Shown here: piece by piece, positions 43,345-52,406 of the stretch
Numbering within the stretch: the stretch's first letter is position 1
Layout of the letters: each line of letters begins with the position of its first letter
Source of the DNA: Maridesulfovibrio sp.
Lineage (GTDB): Bacteria; Desulfobacterota; Desulfovibrionia; Desulfovibrionales; Desulfovibrionaceae
DNA length: 64,000 bases
NCBI RefSeq assembly: GCF_963677005.1
Contig: NZ_OY781616.1
Location: 627,501-691,500 of the forward strand
Reading direction: 5' to 3'
Position numbers and translations under genes: made by a program
Notes under the pieces: generated by a model
Seen by the model: only the letters and a program-made list of their open reading frames with translations
What the model was told of the DNA's origin: nothing
Databases searched by the model: none

Positions 43345-46300
43345 ATGAACATATCACGGCGAGGGTTCATGAAGCTTGCGGGTATAGGAGTCGCGAGTTT
43401 CGGAATGAGCCAGCTGGGACTGGATCTTTCACCTGCCAAGGCTTATGCCGCCGGGTTGAAGATCAAGGGCGCGAAGGAAGTGATTTCCATCTGTCCGTTC
43501 TGTGCGGTCAGCTGCCACTTCATCGCCCATGTCAAGGATGGAAAGATTGTCAGCACCGAAGGTGACCCTGATTATCCGGTAAGTGAAGGAGCTCTTTGTG
43601 CCAAGGGTGCGGCGATGTTGTCCATGCACAACAGCCATCATCGTATAGACAAGCCCCTTTATCGCGCGCCATACAGCAATAAATGGGAAGAAAAAAGCTG
43701 GGATTGGGTGCTTGATCGCATCGCCCACAGGGTAAAAGAGACACGTGATGAAGACTTCAAACGGTTCAACGCAAAGGGCCAGGAAGTCAACCGTGTAGAA
43801 TCAATTTTTCATCTGGGATCATCACAGATGGATAACGAGGAGTGTGCACTTGTCCATCAGGGTGTGCGCGGCCTCGGCCTGGTGCATTTCGATCACCAGG
43901 CACGTATCTGACACAGCGCAACTGTTGCGGCTCTGGCAGAGTCGTTCGGACGCGGTGCGATGACCAACCACTGGTGCGATATTGAAAACGCGGACTCCAT
44001 TCTGATTATCGGAAGTAACGCGGCTGAGCACCATCCTATCTCATTTAAATGGGTTCTGCGGGCCAAGGACAAAGGCGCCACGGTCATGCATGTGGACCCC
44101 AAATTCTCCCGAACTTCCGCGAGATGTGATTTTCACGTTCCGCTCAGATCCGGGACAGATATCGCTTTCATGGGCGGTATGATCAACTATGTCCTTGAAA
44201 ATGAACTCTATTTCAAGGAATACGTAGCCAAATACACCAACGCGGCTTTCATCGTAGGCAAGGATTACAAATTCTCCAGAGGATTGTTTGCCGGCTATGA
44301 CAAGAATTCCCGCAAGTATGATAAATCCAAATGGGCTTTTGAGCTGGATAAGAACGGCGTGCCGAAACGTGACGAATCCCTGAAGGATTCCCGTTGTGTA
44401 TTCCAGTTGCTCAAGAAGCACTATTCCCGCTACGGTCTGTCCAATGTCTCCAGGACCACCGGTGTGTCCAAAGACAACCTCGTCAAGGTATACAAGACAT
44501 TTGCCGCAACTGGTAAAAAGGACAAGTCCGGAACCATCATGTATGCACTGGGCTGGACCCAGCATACCGTAGGCGTTCAGAACATCCGTTCCAGCGCCAT
44601 CCTGCAGCTGCTGCTGGGGAATATCGGTGTGGCCGGGGGCGGCATCAACGCATTGCGCGGTGAGCCCAACGTACAGGGGTCCACCGACCACTGCATACTC
44701 TGGCATATCCTTCCCGGATACCTGCCCATGCCCAAAGCCAGCATGGCTTCCTACGCGGATTACGTTAAGGCTACCACGCCTGTCTCGAAAGATCCGCAGA
44801 GTGCCAACTGGTGGCAGCATAAACCCAAGTATATGGCCTCACTGCTCAAAGGCTGGCGTGGGGATAATGCAACGGCTGAAAACGGTTTCGGATACAGTCT
44901 GCTGCCCAAGGCAGATGATGGTGAGGATTATTCCTACATCTTCCTCTTTGACCGTATGTACAAGGGTGAAATCAAGGGCGGTTTTGTGTTCGGGACCAAC
45001 CCGGCCCAGAGTGTGCCCAACTCCAACAAGAACCGTAAGGCCCTTGATAACCTCGACTGGTTGGTCGTGGGCGAAATTCATCACACAGAGACATCGGAAA
45101 ACTGGCATCGTCCGGGCGTCGATCCCGCTCAGAACAAGACCGAGGTTTTCCTGTTGCCGTCTGCCCAGCGTGCGGAAAAAGCAGGTTCCATATCCAACAG
45201 CGGCCGCTGGCTGCTTTGGCATTATGAAGCCTGCCGGCCCATGGGTGAATCCAGAAGTATGGGTGAAATGTACGTGGATATCATTAACCACGTCCGCCGC
45301 CTGTATAACAAGGATGAAGGAAAATTCCCCGAACCTATCCTTTCGCTCGACTGGCCTGCCTATTATGACCCGGAAGATGTTGCTCAGCGTATCAATGGCC
45401 GTTTTACCAAGGACGTTGAGGTCAAAGGCAGGAAGTATAAGAAGGGACAGCAGGTTCCTTCGTTTGTCGCCCTGGCTGATGACGGCTCCACCACTTCGTT
45501 GAACTGGCTTTATACCGGAAGTTACACCGAGGAAGAAGGCAACAAGGCCAAGCGGCGCAGCTGGGAACAGACTCCCATGCAGGCCAAGATCAAATTGTAT
45601 CCCAACTATGCATGGTGCTGGCCCGTCAACCGCCGTATTCTCTACAACCGCGCATCCGTTGACGCCAACGGCAAGCCCTGGGCTCCGCAGAAGGCGGTCA
45701 TCGAGTGGGACGGCTCCAAGTGGGTAGGTGATGTTCCTGACGGCGGATGGCCGCCGAACGCCACCGGCAAGGGCCGTTATCCGTTTATCATGCGCAAGGA
45801 AGGTCACGGACAGCTTTATGGTCCCGGTCTCCAGGATGGTCCTTTCCCCGACCATTACGAACCGGTGGAAACCCCGATAACCAGCCATCCGTTCTCCAGC
45901 CAGCTTTCCAGCCCTGTGTTCAAACGCGTTCACAGTGATATGGACAAGCTTGCCAAACCGGCTGATGAGCGTTTCCCCATTGTTCTTACCACCTACAGCC
46001 TCACTGAACACTGGTGCGGTGGCGGGGACACTCGTAACACCCCGGCTCTGCTTGAAGCGGAACCTCAGCTGTACGTTGAAATGAGTCCTGAGCTGGCCAA
46101 GGAGAAGGGAATCAGCAACGGTGATCCGGTAATTGTTGAAAGCATTCGCGGAAAAGTGGAAGCCATTGCCATGGTTACCGTGCGCATGACCCCGTTCGAA
46201 ATAAAAGGCGATATTGTCCATGAAGTGGGTATGCCTTTCTGTTTCGGCTGGACAACAAGAGGAGCCGGTGACTCCACCAACAGGCTGACGCCTGCAGTCG

Positions 46301-46383
46301 GTGATCCCAATACCACCATTCCGGAGTTCAAGGCATGTCTGGTAAATGTTCGCAAGGCCGGAAAGCTTACCGAACTGGATTAA
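43345..46383 (+). CDS. fdhA: Formate dehydrogenase alpha subunit, selenocysteine-containing (UGA at 43909)
   Basis: A 1012-aa periplasmic Mo/W formate dehydrogenase catalytic subunit, similar in length to E. coli FdnG. It is one gene read through an in-frame TGA at 43909-43911, which encodes selenocysteine 189 (context HQARI-U-HSATVAALA, matching the conserved U-H-x-x-T-V). A twin-arginine signal (NISRRGFMKLAG) opens it. A [4Fe4S] site follows with Cys50, Cys53, Cys57 and Cys85. The C-terminal molybdopterin-binding domain (TTYSLTEHWCGGGDTRN and the GMPFCFGWTTRGAGD block) is complete. GAGGAGG precedes the ATG. It oxidises formate to CO2, passing electrons to FdhB. An automatic annotation that stops at the TGA would split it in two. 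Confidence 0.97.
43909..43942 (+). promoter_or_regulatory. Selenocysteine UGA codon and bacterial SECIS hairpin
   Basis: The TGA (43909-43911) is followed 9 bases later by a hairpin from 43921 to 43942: ACT-(G bulge)-TTGC pairs with GCAGAGT, with GGCTCTG as loop. The short distance, one-base bulge and G-rich apical loop agree with bacterial SECIS elements bound by SelB, such as that of E. coli fdhF. It lies inside the coding sequence. Confidence 0.82.
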
Positions 46384-46431
46384 CCCGTAATCAAGCCGGA
46401 CCTGTGAAGGTCCGTCCGAAAGGAGTAAAAA

Positions 46432-47166
46432 ATGCCTAAAGCATTCTTTGTCGATACTTCGAGATGTACGGCTTGTCGCGGTTGCCAGGTTGCCTGCAAG
46501 GAATGGCATGATCTTCCCGCGACAGAAACCAAGCAGCGCGGTTCGCACCAGAATCCGCCTGATCTCAATCCCTTTACCTATAAACTTGTCCGCTTCAGCG
46601 AGCATCGCATAAACGGCAAGGTCGAGTGGTATTTCTTCCCCGACCAGTGCCGCCATTGCGAGGAGCCCCCCTGTCTGGAAATAGCGGAAACATACGTTAC
46701 CGGTGCTATCGTAAAGGATGAAAACACCGGGGCGGTCATATTCACGGACCAGACCAAACGTCTCAGCGCTGAAGAGTGTCTGGAGGTCATAGACGCCTGT
46801 CCTTACAACATTCCCCGCCGCAACAACGGAACCGGTCAGATGAGCAAATGCGATATGTGCATCGACCGGTTACAGGCCGGACTGGTACCAGTCTGTGTAA
46901 AGACCTGTCCCACCGGAACAATGAACTTCGGTGAACGTGAGGAAATGCTGGCTCTGGCCGAGGAGACTCTCGCCAAGGTCAAGAAAAGCTATCCCAATGC
47001 TCAGATAGTCGACGAAGATTCCGTCAACGTCATTTATCTGGTCATGGATAAGCCGGAGCTTTATTACAAGTATGTTGTTGCCGACAATTCCGATTACGGC
47101 AACGGCGTGACCCGTAAGGAGTTCCTGGCCGGATTGGCCAAGCCTGCAAAACGTATATTCGGATAG
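46432..47166 (+). CDS. fdhB: Formate dehydrogenase iron-sulfur beta subunit
   Basis: A 244-aa ferredoxin-type subunit with four Cys clusters: CTACRGCQVACKEW near residues 12-25, CRHCEEPPC near 77-85, ACPYNIPRR with its partners near 120, and CDMCIDRLQAGLVPVCVKTCPTG near 140-162. It lacks the C-terminal membrane helix of E. coli FdnH, so the AB pair is expected to be soluble in the periplasm, as in Desulfovibrio FdhAB. It has no signal peptide and would travel with FdhA through Tat. It passes electrons from FdhA to cytochromes c3, which are not encoded here. A terminator follows. Confidence 0.95.
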   Translation: MPKAFFVDTSRCTACRGCQVACKEWHDLPATETKQRGSHQNPPDLNPFTYKLVRFSEHRINGKVEWYFFPDQCRHCEEPPCLEIAETYVTGAIVKDENTGAVIFTDQTKRLSAEECLEVIDACPYNIPRRNNGTGQMSKCDMCIDRLQAGLVPVCVKTCPTGTMNFGEREEMLALAEETLAKVKKSYPNAQIVDEDSVNVIYLVMDKPELYYKYVVADNSDYGNGVTRKEFLAGLAKPAKRIFG

Positions 47167-47177
47167 GATTATCAAGG

Positions 47178-47216
47178 TCCCCGGCAGCGTTTTTAATCGC
47201 TGCCGGGGGCTGTTTT
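47178..47216 (+). terminator. Intrinsic terminator after fdhB
   Basis: An 11-bp perfect GC-rich stem, CCCCGGCAGCG with CGCTGCCGGGG, around an 8-base loop, followed by GCTGTTTT. The T-tract starts five bases after the stem, so termination may be partial, allowing some read-through into fdhE. Confidence 0.8.
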
Positions 47217-47315
47217 ACGTTTCAGGATAATTAACCGGGTTGCTTTCGGCTGTCTGTTGCGGTTGATGGGATCAGCCCGGCAGGGAAATTTTGATTATTT
47301 CAGGAGCATATATTC

Positions 47316-48233
47316 ATGACCGATACGAAGTCTTCAAAGAAAAAACATGATGTACAGGCCGGGCTTATGGCCCTGCGTAAGAGATTACCCGCTCTTGAAA
47401 ATATTTTTGATGCCTTCGGCCCGTTGCTTGTAGCTCAGGAAAAGGCGGATGAATTGCTGGAGGGATGGAGCGGCTTCATTCTTCCGGAAGTATATGCTCC
47501 CCGGTTTGAGCAGGGAGTTGCCTTGCTTGATGGCATGGAGTGTCCCGAAGTCGGAGACCTCTACAAGGATGTTTTCAAGCTGACGGCCGAAGCGGTCTCG
47601 GCCGGGATGCCGGCTGTTGCCGGATCTATTGAGACCATTCTGTCTGCAGTGGAAAAAGCGGACGATTTCAACCGGCTCGCAAAGGCTGTCTGGGACGCAG
47701 ATTCTCATACTGTTGAGTCTCTGGCCGATGCCTGGAAGGTTGATGGACAGCTGCTGGCCTTTATCGGTTCTTTTTCTCTGAAGCCTTTTATGGTCCGGAT
47801 GGAGCATGAAGCCGCGGACAAAATTTCCAATATGCAATGGCTCAAGGGCTACTGCCCGATATGCGGAACATTTCCGGACATGTCTCTTCTGAAGAGGTCC
47901 GGCGAAGATAATGCCTACCTCAAGTCTCATGGCGGGCAGCGGTGGATGCATTGTTCCTGCTGCGGACACGAGTGGCGGTTCAAACGCAACATGTGCCCAT
48001 GGTGCGAGAGCGAGGATTACGACAAGCTCAGGTATCTGCAATCAGATGAAAGCAAGAATGAACGGGTGGATATCTGCGATAACTGCAAACACTATTTCGT
48101 GACTATCGATACCCGTGAACTTGTGGATGAGCCTGATCCCCGCGTGGCGCCTCTCGGGTTGGTCCATCTTGATATCCGCGCACAGGAAGACGAGTTTATG
48201 CCGATTACGGAAACACCTTGGAATATGCTGTAG
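47316..48233 (+). CDS. fdhE: FdhE-family formate dehydrogenase accessory protein
   Basis: A 305-aa cytoplasmic protein. The N-terminal two thirds are helical. The C-terminal third carries the four Cys pairs of FdhE that bind iron in rubredoxin-like folds: CPICGTFP, CSCCGHEW, CPWCESED and CDNCKHYF. In E. coli FdhE is needed for activity of Tat-exported formate dehydrogenases and interacts with their catalytic subunits. The position after fdhAB fits the same job. AGGAG lies upstream of the ATG. Confidence 0.92.
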   Translation: MTDTKSSKKKHDVQAGLMALRKRLPALENIFDAFGPLLVAQEKADELLEGWSGFILPEVYAPRFEQGVALLDGMECPEVGDLYKDVFKLTAEAVSAGMPAVAGSIETILSAVEKADDFNRLAKAVWDADSHTVESLADAWKVDGQLLAFIGSFSLKPFMVRMEHEAADKISNMQWLKGYCPICGTFPDMSLLKRSGEDNAYLKSHGGQRWMHCSCCGHEWRFKRNMCPWCESEDYDKLRYLQSDESKNERVDICDNCKHYFVTIDTRELVDEPDPRVAPLGLVHLDIRAQEDEFMPITETPWNML

Positions 48234-48258
48234 GGATTAATCCTGTCGAAGAATTGAA

Positions 48259-48294
48259 AACCGCCGCACCTGTTCACGATGCGGCGGTTTTTTA
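48259..48294. terminator. Intrinsic terminator after fdhE
   Basis: A 10-bp perfect stem AACCGCCGCA / TGCGGCGGTT around an 11-base loop, followed by TTTTTT. It also abuts the stop of the convergent gene at 48292. Confidence 0.88.
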
Positions 48295-48624
48295 TTGGCA
48301 GGTAGGTTGGTTTCTCTTAATCAGGTCATGCAGAATTTTTCTTCTGTCGTCCTGGTTTTCTATTTCAAGCAGGTAGATGCAGTTCCAGCAGGCGTCTTTA
48401 AGGCAATCCCTGTGGGGTGGGATTTTCAGAGCCGCATTGAGGTTATTGCTTTCCCCGATGGTGAGCAGATGCGTTTCAAAACCTGCCCGGTGTCCGCGAG
48501 GGTGGGTGTAGGCAAGGATGTATATGCCTGCATATTCGGGAACGGGGCTGCTTTTACTGAATATGGCAAACCGGTACTCAGTTCCTGATTCTCCTTTGAA
48601 AAGCCATTCTTTCTGCTTGAACAT
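48292..48624 (-). CDS. Small protein with GIY-YIG-like core, function unknown
   Basis: A protein of about 110 aa. A hydrophobic GIYILAY strand (about residues 36-42) followed about 16 residues later by LLTIGESNNL recalls the two strands of the GIY-YIG nuclease fold, with TIG in place of YIG. The next catalytic residues (Arg on the following helix, distant Glu) cannot be assigned with confidence, so activity is doubtful. A C-x4-C-x2-C cluster (CLKDACWNC) lies near residues 78-86. The start is ATG 48624 with AGG 6 bases upstream; a TTG two codons earlier is in frame. It stands alone between fdhE and the thiamine operon, tail to tail with fdhE. Confidence 0.7.
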   Translation of the reverse strand: MFKQKEWLFKGESGTEYRFAIFSKSSPVPEYAGIYILAYTHPRGHRAGFETHLLTIGESNNLNAALKIPPHRDCLKDACWNCIYLLEIENQDDRRKILHDLIKRNQPTCQ

Positions 48625-48664
48625 AATCAACCTGACTGTTGCTGGAATGCCAGCTTAATTTTGC

Positions 48665-49315
48665 TTATGCTTTTATTGCAGACCGCAATTTCTTAATCAT
48701 TTCGCCGATGTCATCGGCACCGACAATTTCGGTGACCAGTGCTGCGCATCTGGCTCCACGTCCCATGACTTCGGCGATATTGTGTTCCTTGATGCCCCCG
48801 ATGGCGACAAAGGGGATGTTGATGTTTTTGACCACCCAGTCAAGGTACTCGAAGCCTACAGGATCAACCACATCGTCCTTGGTGAAGGTGCGGAATATGG
48901 GCCCGACCCCGATGTAATCCGCTCCAGCCTCCACCGCGCCCAGAGCTTCCTCCGGGGTATGGGTGGAGAGGCCGATGGCCATTTTTTCACCGACTAGTCT
49001 GCGTACGGCCTGCACCGGAAAGTCTTCCTGCCCTATGTGAACTCCGTCCGCTTCCACCATCATGGCGAGATCAATGTCGTCATTGACTATGAATGCGGCA
49101 CCAGCTTCACGGGTCATTTTTCTTATTTCAAGGCATTCGCGGTACTTCTGACCGGATTTTATTTCTTTTTCACGATACTGGATCAGCTTGATGCCGTTAT
49201 CCAGCATTTCGCGGACCACTTCAATATTGGAACGGCCCTTGGAGAATTTTAGGGCTGTAAGACAGTAGATATCGGTATCGAGGATGTTTTCGCGGGTTAT
49301 TTTCCTTGAACTCAT
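48665..49315 (-). CDS. thiE: Thiamine-phosphate synthase ThiE
   Basis: A 216-aa TIM-barrel enzyme. Family motifs are IQYREKEIKSG (diphosphate/pyrimidine region), FIVNDDIDLAMMVEADGVHIGQED, STHTPEEA, and ADYIGVGPIF with FVAIGGI near the end. It joins hydroxymethylpyrimidine diphosphate and thiazole phosphate into thiamine phosphate. It is the last gene of the thiSGHFE operon, with an ATGA overlap with the thiF stop. Confidence 0.95.
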   Translation of the reverse strand: MSSRKITRENILDTDIYCLTALKFSKGRSNIEVVREMLDNGIKLIQYREKEIKSGQKYRECLEIRKMTREAGAAFIVNDDIDLAMMVEADGVHIGQEDFPVQAVRRLVGEKMAIGLSTHTPEEALGAVEAGADYIGVGPIFRTFTKDDVVDPVGFEYLDWVVKNINIPFVAIGGIKEHNIAEVMGRGARCAALVTEIVGADDIGEMIKKLRSAIKA

Positions 49316-49944
49316 GTTAAGGCTCCTTGCGATTCGTATTTTTGAAGAAAGTGATCAAGCACCACATCGGCCTGCTTGGCGGCGGCAATTCCCACCCTTG
49401 GAGAAAAGGGCGGGTTCTTCGCGTTGCACTCGGTTGCCATGTCCCCGACAATGTAGAAATTGTCGCGGACCCTGCGGGTGACCATCTTGTCCGTATTGCC
49501 TGTTCCGCCCATGCCCGAAGCACAGACCAGCAGCTTGTCCGAGTTCATGAACCTTTCCACCAGCGTTTTTTTGGCTGCGGCGTCGTCAAATGCTTCTATT
49601 ATGACATCGCAGCCGCCGAAAATTTCATCAACGTTGGAGGATGAAATTTTCAGCAGATGCGCATCAAGTCTGATGTCCGGATTGACTGCCCGCATGTTTT
49701 CATGCAGAGCGGCCACTTTCGGCTGACCCAACTGGGCCAGACGAAACTGCTGGCGATTAAGATTGGATGGTTCCACACGGTCGAAATCGGCTACTGTAAA
49801 CAGCCTGAATCCGCTGCGCACCAGATGCATGGCGCAGTTGGAACCAAGTCCGCCTGCGCCTGCTATTCCTATGCGTATTGTCTGCAGATAGCGCAGCCGC
49901 TTCTCGCCGAGGTATGCGGCCATGCCAAGTTCCGCCTGATTCAA
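49312..49944 (-). CDS. thiF: ThiF sulfur-carrier adenylyltransferase
   Basis: A 211-aa E1-like enzyme. The nucleotide loop GIAGAGGLGSN lies near residues 26-36, NLNRQQF follows at about 63, and DVIIEAFDDAAAK follows further on. I start it at the TTG that overlaps the thiH stop (TTGA), with GGAG 8 bases upstream. The open frame runs 23 codons further back into thiH, but without a ribosome site. It adenylates the C-terminal glycine of ThiS so that a sulfur can be loaded. It is short for the family and lacks the zinc-binding CxxC pairs of E. coli ThiF, as in many clostridial and deltaproteobacterial versions. Confidence 0.93.
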   Translation of the reverse strand: MNQAELGMAAYLGEKRLRYLQTIRIGIAGAGGLGSNCAMHLVRSGFRLFTVADFDRVEPSNLNRQQFRLAQLGQPKVAALHENMRAVNPDIRLDAHLLKISSSNVDEIFGGCDVIIEAFDDAAAKKTLVERFMNSDKLLVCASGMGGTGNTDKMVTRRVRDNFYIVGDMATECNAKNPPFSPRVGIAAAKQADVVLDHFLQKYESQGALT

Positions 49945-51059
49945 GAGGCTTTCTCCAGTGGCTCCCAATCCTTGAAGACCGGCTGGAAACCGTGTTTTCT
50001 GATCACTGCGCACATTTCATCCACGCTGCGATCATCGCTGATGTCGAATTGACCGACTTTCTCATCGCTCTTGGTGTGTCCGCCTACTTCTGTGGAAACT
50101 CCTGCGGACATGCGGGTAACCCCAAGCGGCATGATGTTTTCACGGAATTTCGGGGCCTCGCGTGTTGAAATTGTTATTCCGCACCTCGGCAGGAAAATGC
50201 GCAGGGCCAGCATGTTCTGCACCAGATCAGTATCACTCACGATTGATCTGGGGACAAAAGCGTCTCCCACGTGGCTGCGGATTCTGGGCAGGGATACGGC
50301 AATATCCACTTCAGGATATTTGTTCTGCAGGTAGGCGGCATGGATCCCTGTTTTCAGGGCATCGTTGCGCCAATGATCCAGGCCGAGCAGGGCTCCGATG
50401 TTGACCACACGCATTCCGGCCTTGCAGGCCCTTTCCGGAGCATCCAGACGGAATCTGTAATCGTGTTTAGGTCCTGCCGGATGCAGATCCGGGTAGAGCT
50501 CTTCGTTGTATGTTTCCTGAAACATGGTCATGCCGTCCGTGCCGACCTTTACAAGTCTTGCATATTCCTCTTCGGTCATGGCGTATATTTCGATTGAAAC
50601 GGAAGGAAAATGTTTGCGCAGAACCTTAACAGCCGTTTCGATGTATTCCGGGGACGATTTTGCTCTGGCATCACCGGTGAGGATGAGCAGGTGTTTCAGA
50701 CCTGTGGCGGCTATGGCTCTGGCCTCGGTATCCAGTTCCTCCGGGGTCAGTTGGCTGCGCGGGATCTTGTTCACCGTGTTGAAGCCGCAGTATACGCACT
50801 TGTTCGTACAGAAGTTCGCCATATACATGGGGGTGAACAGCTGAATGGTTCTGCCGAAATTCTGCAGGGTCAACCGGCTGGCTTTTTCCGCCATCTCTTC
50901 CAGAAGCGGAATGGCTGCGGGGCTTAACAGGGCAAGAAAGTCTTCCGGACCTAAAGTTGTCTTGTTGAGTGCGCGCCTGACATCATGTTCGGTTACAGAG
51001 CCGAATTGCTCGGCAAGCGGGGCGTCGTTGTATTCGGCACAGATAGGGTAGAAACTCAT
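49941..51059 (-). CDS. thiH: ThiH tyrosine lyase (2-iminoacetate synthase), radical SAM
   Basis: A 372-aa radical SAM enzyme with the CxxxCxxC motif CTNKCVYC (Cys84, Cys88, Cys91). It cleaves tyrosine to dehydroglycine (2-iminoacetate), the glycine-derived part of the thiazole ring, which is the anaerobic alternative to ThiO. The stretch TGDARAKSSPEYIETAV and the C-terminal radical SAM-associated region are as in ThiH. ATG start, four bases after thiG stops. Confidence 0.96.
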   Translation of the reverse strand: MSFYPICAEYNDAPLAEQFGSVTEHDVRRALNKTTLGPEDFLALLSPAAIPLLEEMAEKASRLTLQNFGRTIQLFTPMYMANFCTNKCVYCGFNTVNKIPRSQLTPEELDTEARAIAATGLKHLLILTGDARAKSSPEYIETAVKVLRKHFPSVSIEIYAMTEEEYARLVKVGTDGMTMFQETYNEELYPDLHPAGPKHDYRFRLDAPERACKAGMRVVNIGALLGLDHWRNDALKTGIHAAYLQNKYPEVDIAVSLPRIRSHVGDAFVPRSIVSDTDLVQNMLALRIFLPRCGITISTREAPKFRENIMPLGVTRMSAGVSTEVGGHTKSDEKVGQFDISDDRSVDEMCAVIRKHGFQPVFKDWEPLEKAS

Positions 51060-51063
51060 TTCA

Positions 51064-51840
51064 TTATCCTTCGTGCAGGAAGCCGGTCAGGGGAGAGGAT
51101 GCCTTGGCGTGGCTGTGTTTTGCTCCGGGGCCGGAGAGATACGCTTCACGACCGGCCTTGACGGCCCGGCCGAATGCCTTTGCCATGAGAGCGGGATTGC
51201 TGGCCGTGGCGATGGCGGTGTTGACCAGACATGCGTCAGCACCCATCTCCATGGCTTCGCATGCTTCGGAAGGGCGTCCTATGCCGGCATCCACGATAAT
51301 CGGCAGGCTGATTTCATCAATCAGGATGCGGACCATCTCGCGGGTCTTGAGGCCTCGGTTGGTGCCGATGGGGGCGCCAAGGGGCATTACTGCCGCGGCC
51401 CCGGCGTCAACCAGAGAACGTGCGACATAAAGATCAGCATTGATGTAGGGCAGTACCACGAAGCCTTCTTCGGCGAGTATTTCGGTGGCTTTTGCCGTTT
51501 CGTATCCGTCGGGCAGCAGGTATTTGTTGTCCGAGATAACTTCGATCTTGATCCAGTTCCCGCAGCCCATGGCCTTTGCGAGGCGGGCAATGCGTACTGC
51601 TTCGTCCGCAGTGCGTGCGCCGGAAGTATTGGGCAGGAGCTGCATGTTTTTCGGGATGAAATCCATCACGTTTCCGGTCGCTGATTCGAAATCCACCCGG
51701 CGCAGGGCCACGGTGATTATCTGCGATCCGGAAGCATCGCATACGTCCGGGATTACGGAATCATCGGCATATTTGCCGGTTCCGGTCAGCAGACGGCTGT
51801 TGAATTTCAGTCCGCCGATTTCAAGTACATCTTCATTCAT
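51064..51840 (-). CDS. thiG: Thiazole synthase ThiG
   Basis: A 258-aa TIM-barrel. It opens [21 protein letters not shown] and carries the Schiff-base lysine in NWIKIEVI (Lys98). The phosphate-binding C-terminal segment [28 protein letters not shown] is standard. It condenses deoxyxylulose 5-phosphate, dehydroglycine and the sulfur from ThiS thiocarboxylate. It follows thiS by four bases. Confidence 0.97.
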   Translation of the reverse strand: MNEDVLEIGGLKFNSRLLTGTGKYADDSVIPDVCDASGSQIITVALRRVDFESATGNVMDFIPKNMQLLPNTSGARTADEAVRIARLAKAMGCGNWIKIEVISDNKYLLPDGYETAKATEILAEEGFVVLPYINADLYVARSLVDAGAAAVMPLGAPIGTNRGLKTREMVRILIDEISLPIIVDAGIGRPSEACEAMEMGADACLVNTAIATASNPALMAKAFGRAVKAGREAYLSGPGAKHSHAKASSPLTGFLHEG

Positions 51841-51844
51841 CTGT

Positions 51845-52045
51845 TTAACCTCCGCCTACAAAGCGCAGTACTTCGAGGTGATCCCCGTCGTTGATTGTTG
51901 TTGTGCCGAAAGCGTCTGTCGGGATGATCTCCATGTTCTGTTCAACAACCACAGTTTCAGGTGGGAGTTTTTTCGACTTGAGCAGTTCAGTAACGGTCAT
52001 GCCGTCGGCGAGTTCGGTCTCTTTACCGTTGAGAGTAACAAGCAT
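51845..52045 (-). CDS. thiS: ThiS sulfur carrier protein
   Basis: A 66-aa ubiquitin-fold protein ([22 protein letters not shown]) ending in the required Gly-Gly (RFVGGG), with one extra terminal glycine. GGAG lies 7 bases upstream of the ATG. It is the first gene behind the riboswitch and terminator and carries sulfur as a C-terminal thiocarboxylate. Confidence 0.94.
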   Translation of the reverse strand: MLVTLNGKETELADGMTVTELLKSKKLPPETVVVEQNMEIIPTDAFGTTTINDGDHLEVLRFVGGG

Positions 52046-52057
52046 TCTGGAACTCCA

Positions 52058-52087
52058 TAAAAAAAATGCTCACCACAGGGGGTGAGC
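52058..52087 (-). terminator. Riboswitch-controlled terminator before thiS
   Basis: On the minus strand GCTCACC pairs with GGTGAGC around a six-base loop, followed by A and a run of eight T. It lies between the TPP aptamer and thiS, so TPP binding most likely acts by premature termination. Confidence 0.88.
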
Positions 52088-52123
52088 TAAATGAATAGAT
52101 GCGGGTATGAAATCTATTGTTTC

Positions 52124-52213
52124 AGCTTCCCTACGGCGGGATTAACCGCATCAGGTTCAAAGGGACAGGCGTTTGCGCCATCTCAGCCGGTAAAGGCACC
52201 CCTAGCTGCGAGC
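52124..52213 (-). promoter_or_regulatory. TPP (thiamine pyrophosphate) riboswitch
   Basis: Read on the minus strand the segment contains the conserved thi-box landmarks in order: CTAGGGGTGCC, CTGAGATGGC, then a variable hairpin, CCCTTTGAACCTGATGCGGTTAATCCCGC, and the closing GTAGGGAAG. These are the pyrimidine- and pyrophosphate-sensing arms of the TPP aptamer. It controls thiSGHFE. Confidence 0.95.
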
Positions 52214-52340
52214 AAGGTTATGCAAATCCAATTGCTGTGTAAAGCGGAAAAGAGAAAATGAATGTATATTGATCAGCTGATCCGAATGAATCGGCTGGAT
52301 TCGGTCGGAGCGAAGAGTATTTGTCTGCGGCGCATTTTTT

Positions 52341-52401
52341 TCCGGGCCGGCGGCGCAAAGAAGTTCCCTGTATGGAAACCATGTGGCGGCACCGGCCCGG
52401 A
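52341..52401. terminator. GC-rich hairpin downstream of phoU
   Basis: Arms TCCGGGCCGG (52341-52350) and CCGGCCCGGA (52392-52401) are perfect complements, with a 41-base loop. It lies immediately after the phoU stop on the minus strand. There is no T-tract on the minus strand side, so it may end or only stabilise the transcript. Confidence 0.45.
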
Positions 52402-52406
52402 TATGC

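Noticed and set aside
43909-43911. TGA within fdhA as a nonsense mutation making a pseudogene
   Set aside because: It falls exactly on the conserved active-site Sec position, with a SECIS-like hairpin and intact sequence on both sides.
44839-46656. A 605-codon minus-strand open frame opposite fdhA
   Set aside because: Antisense to a complete, strongly conserved enzyme; no recognisable domains.
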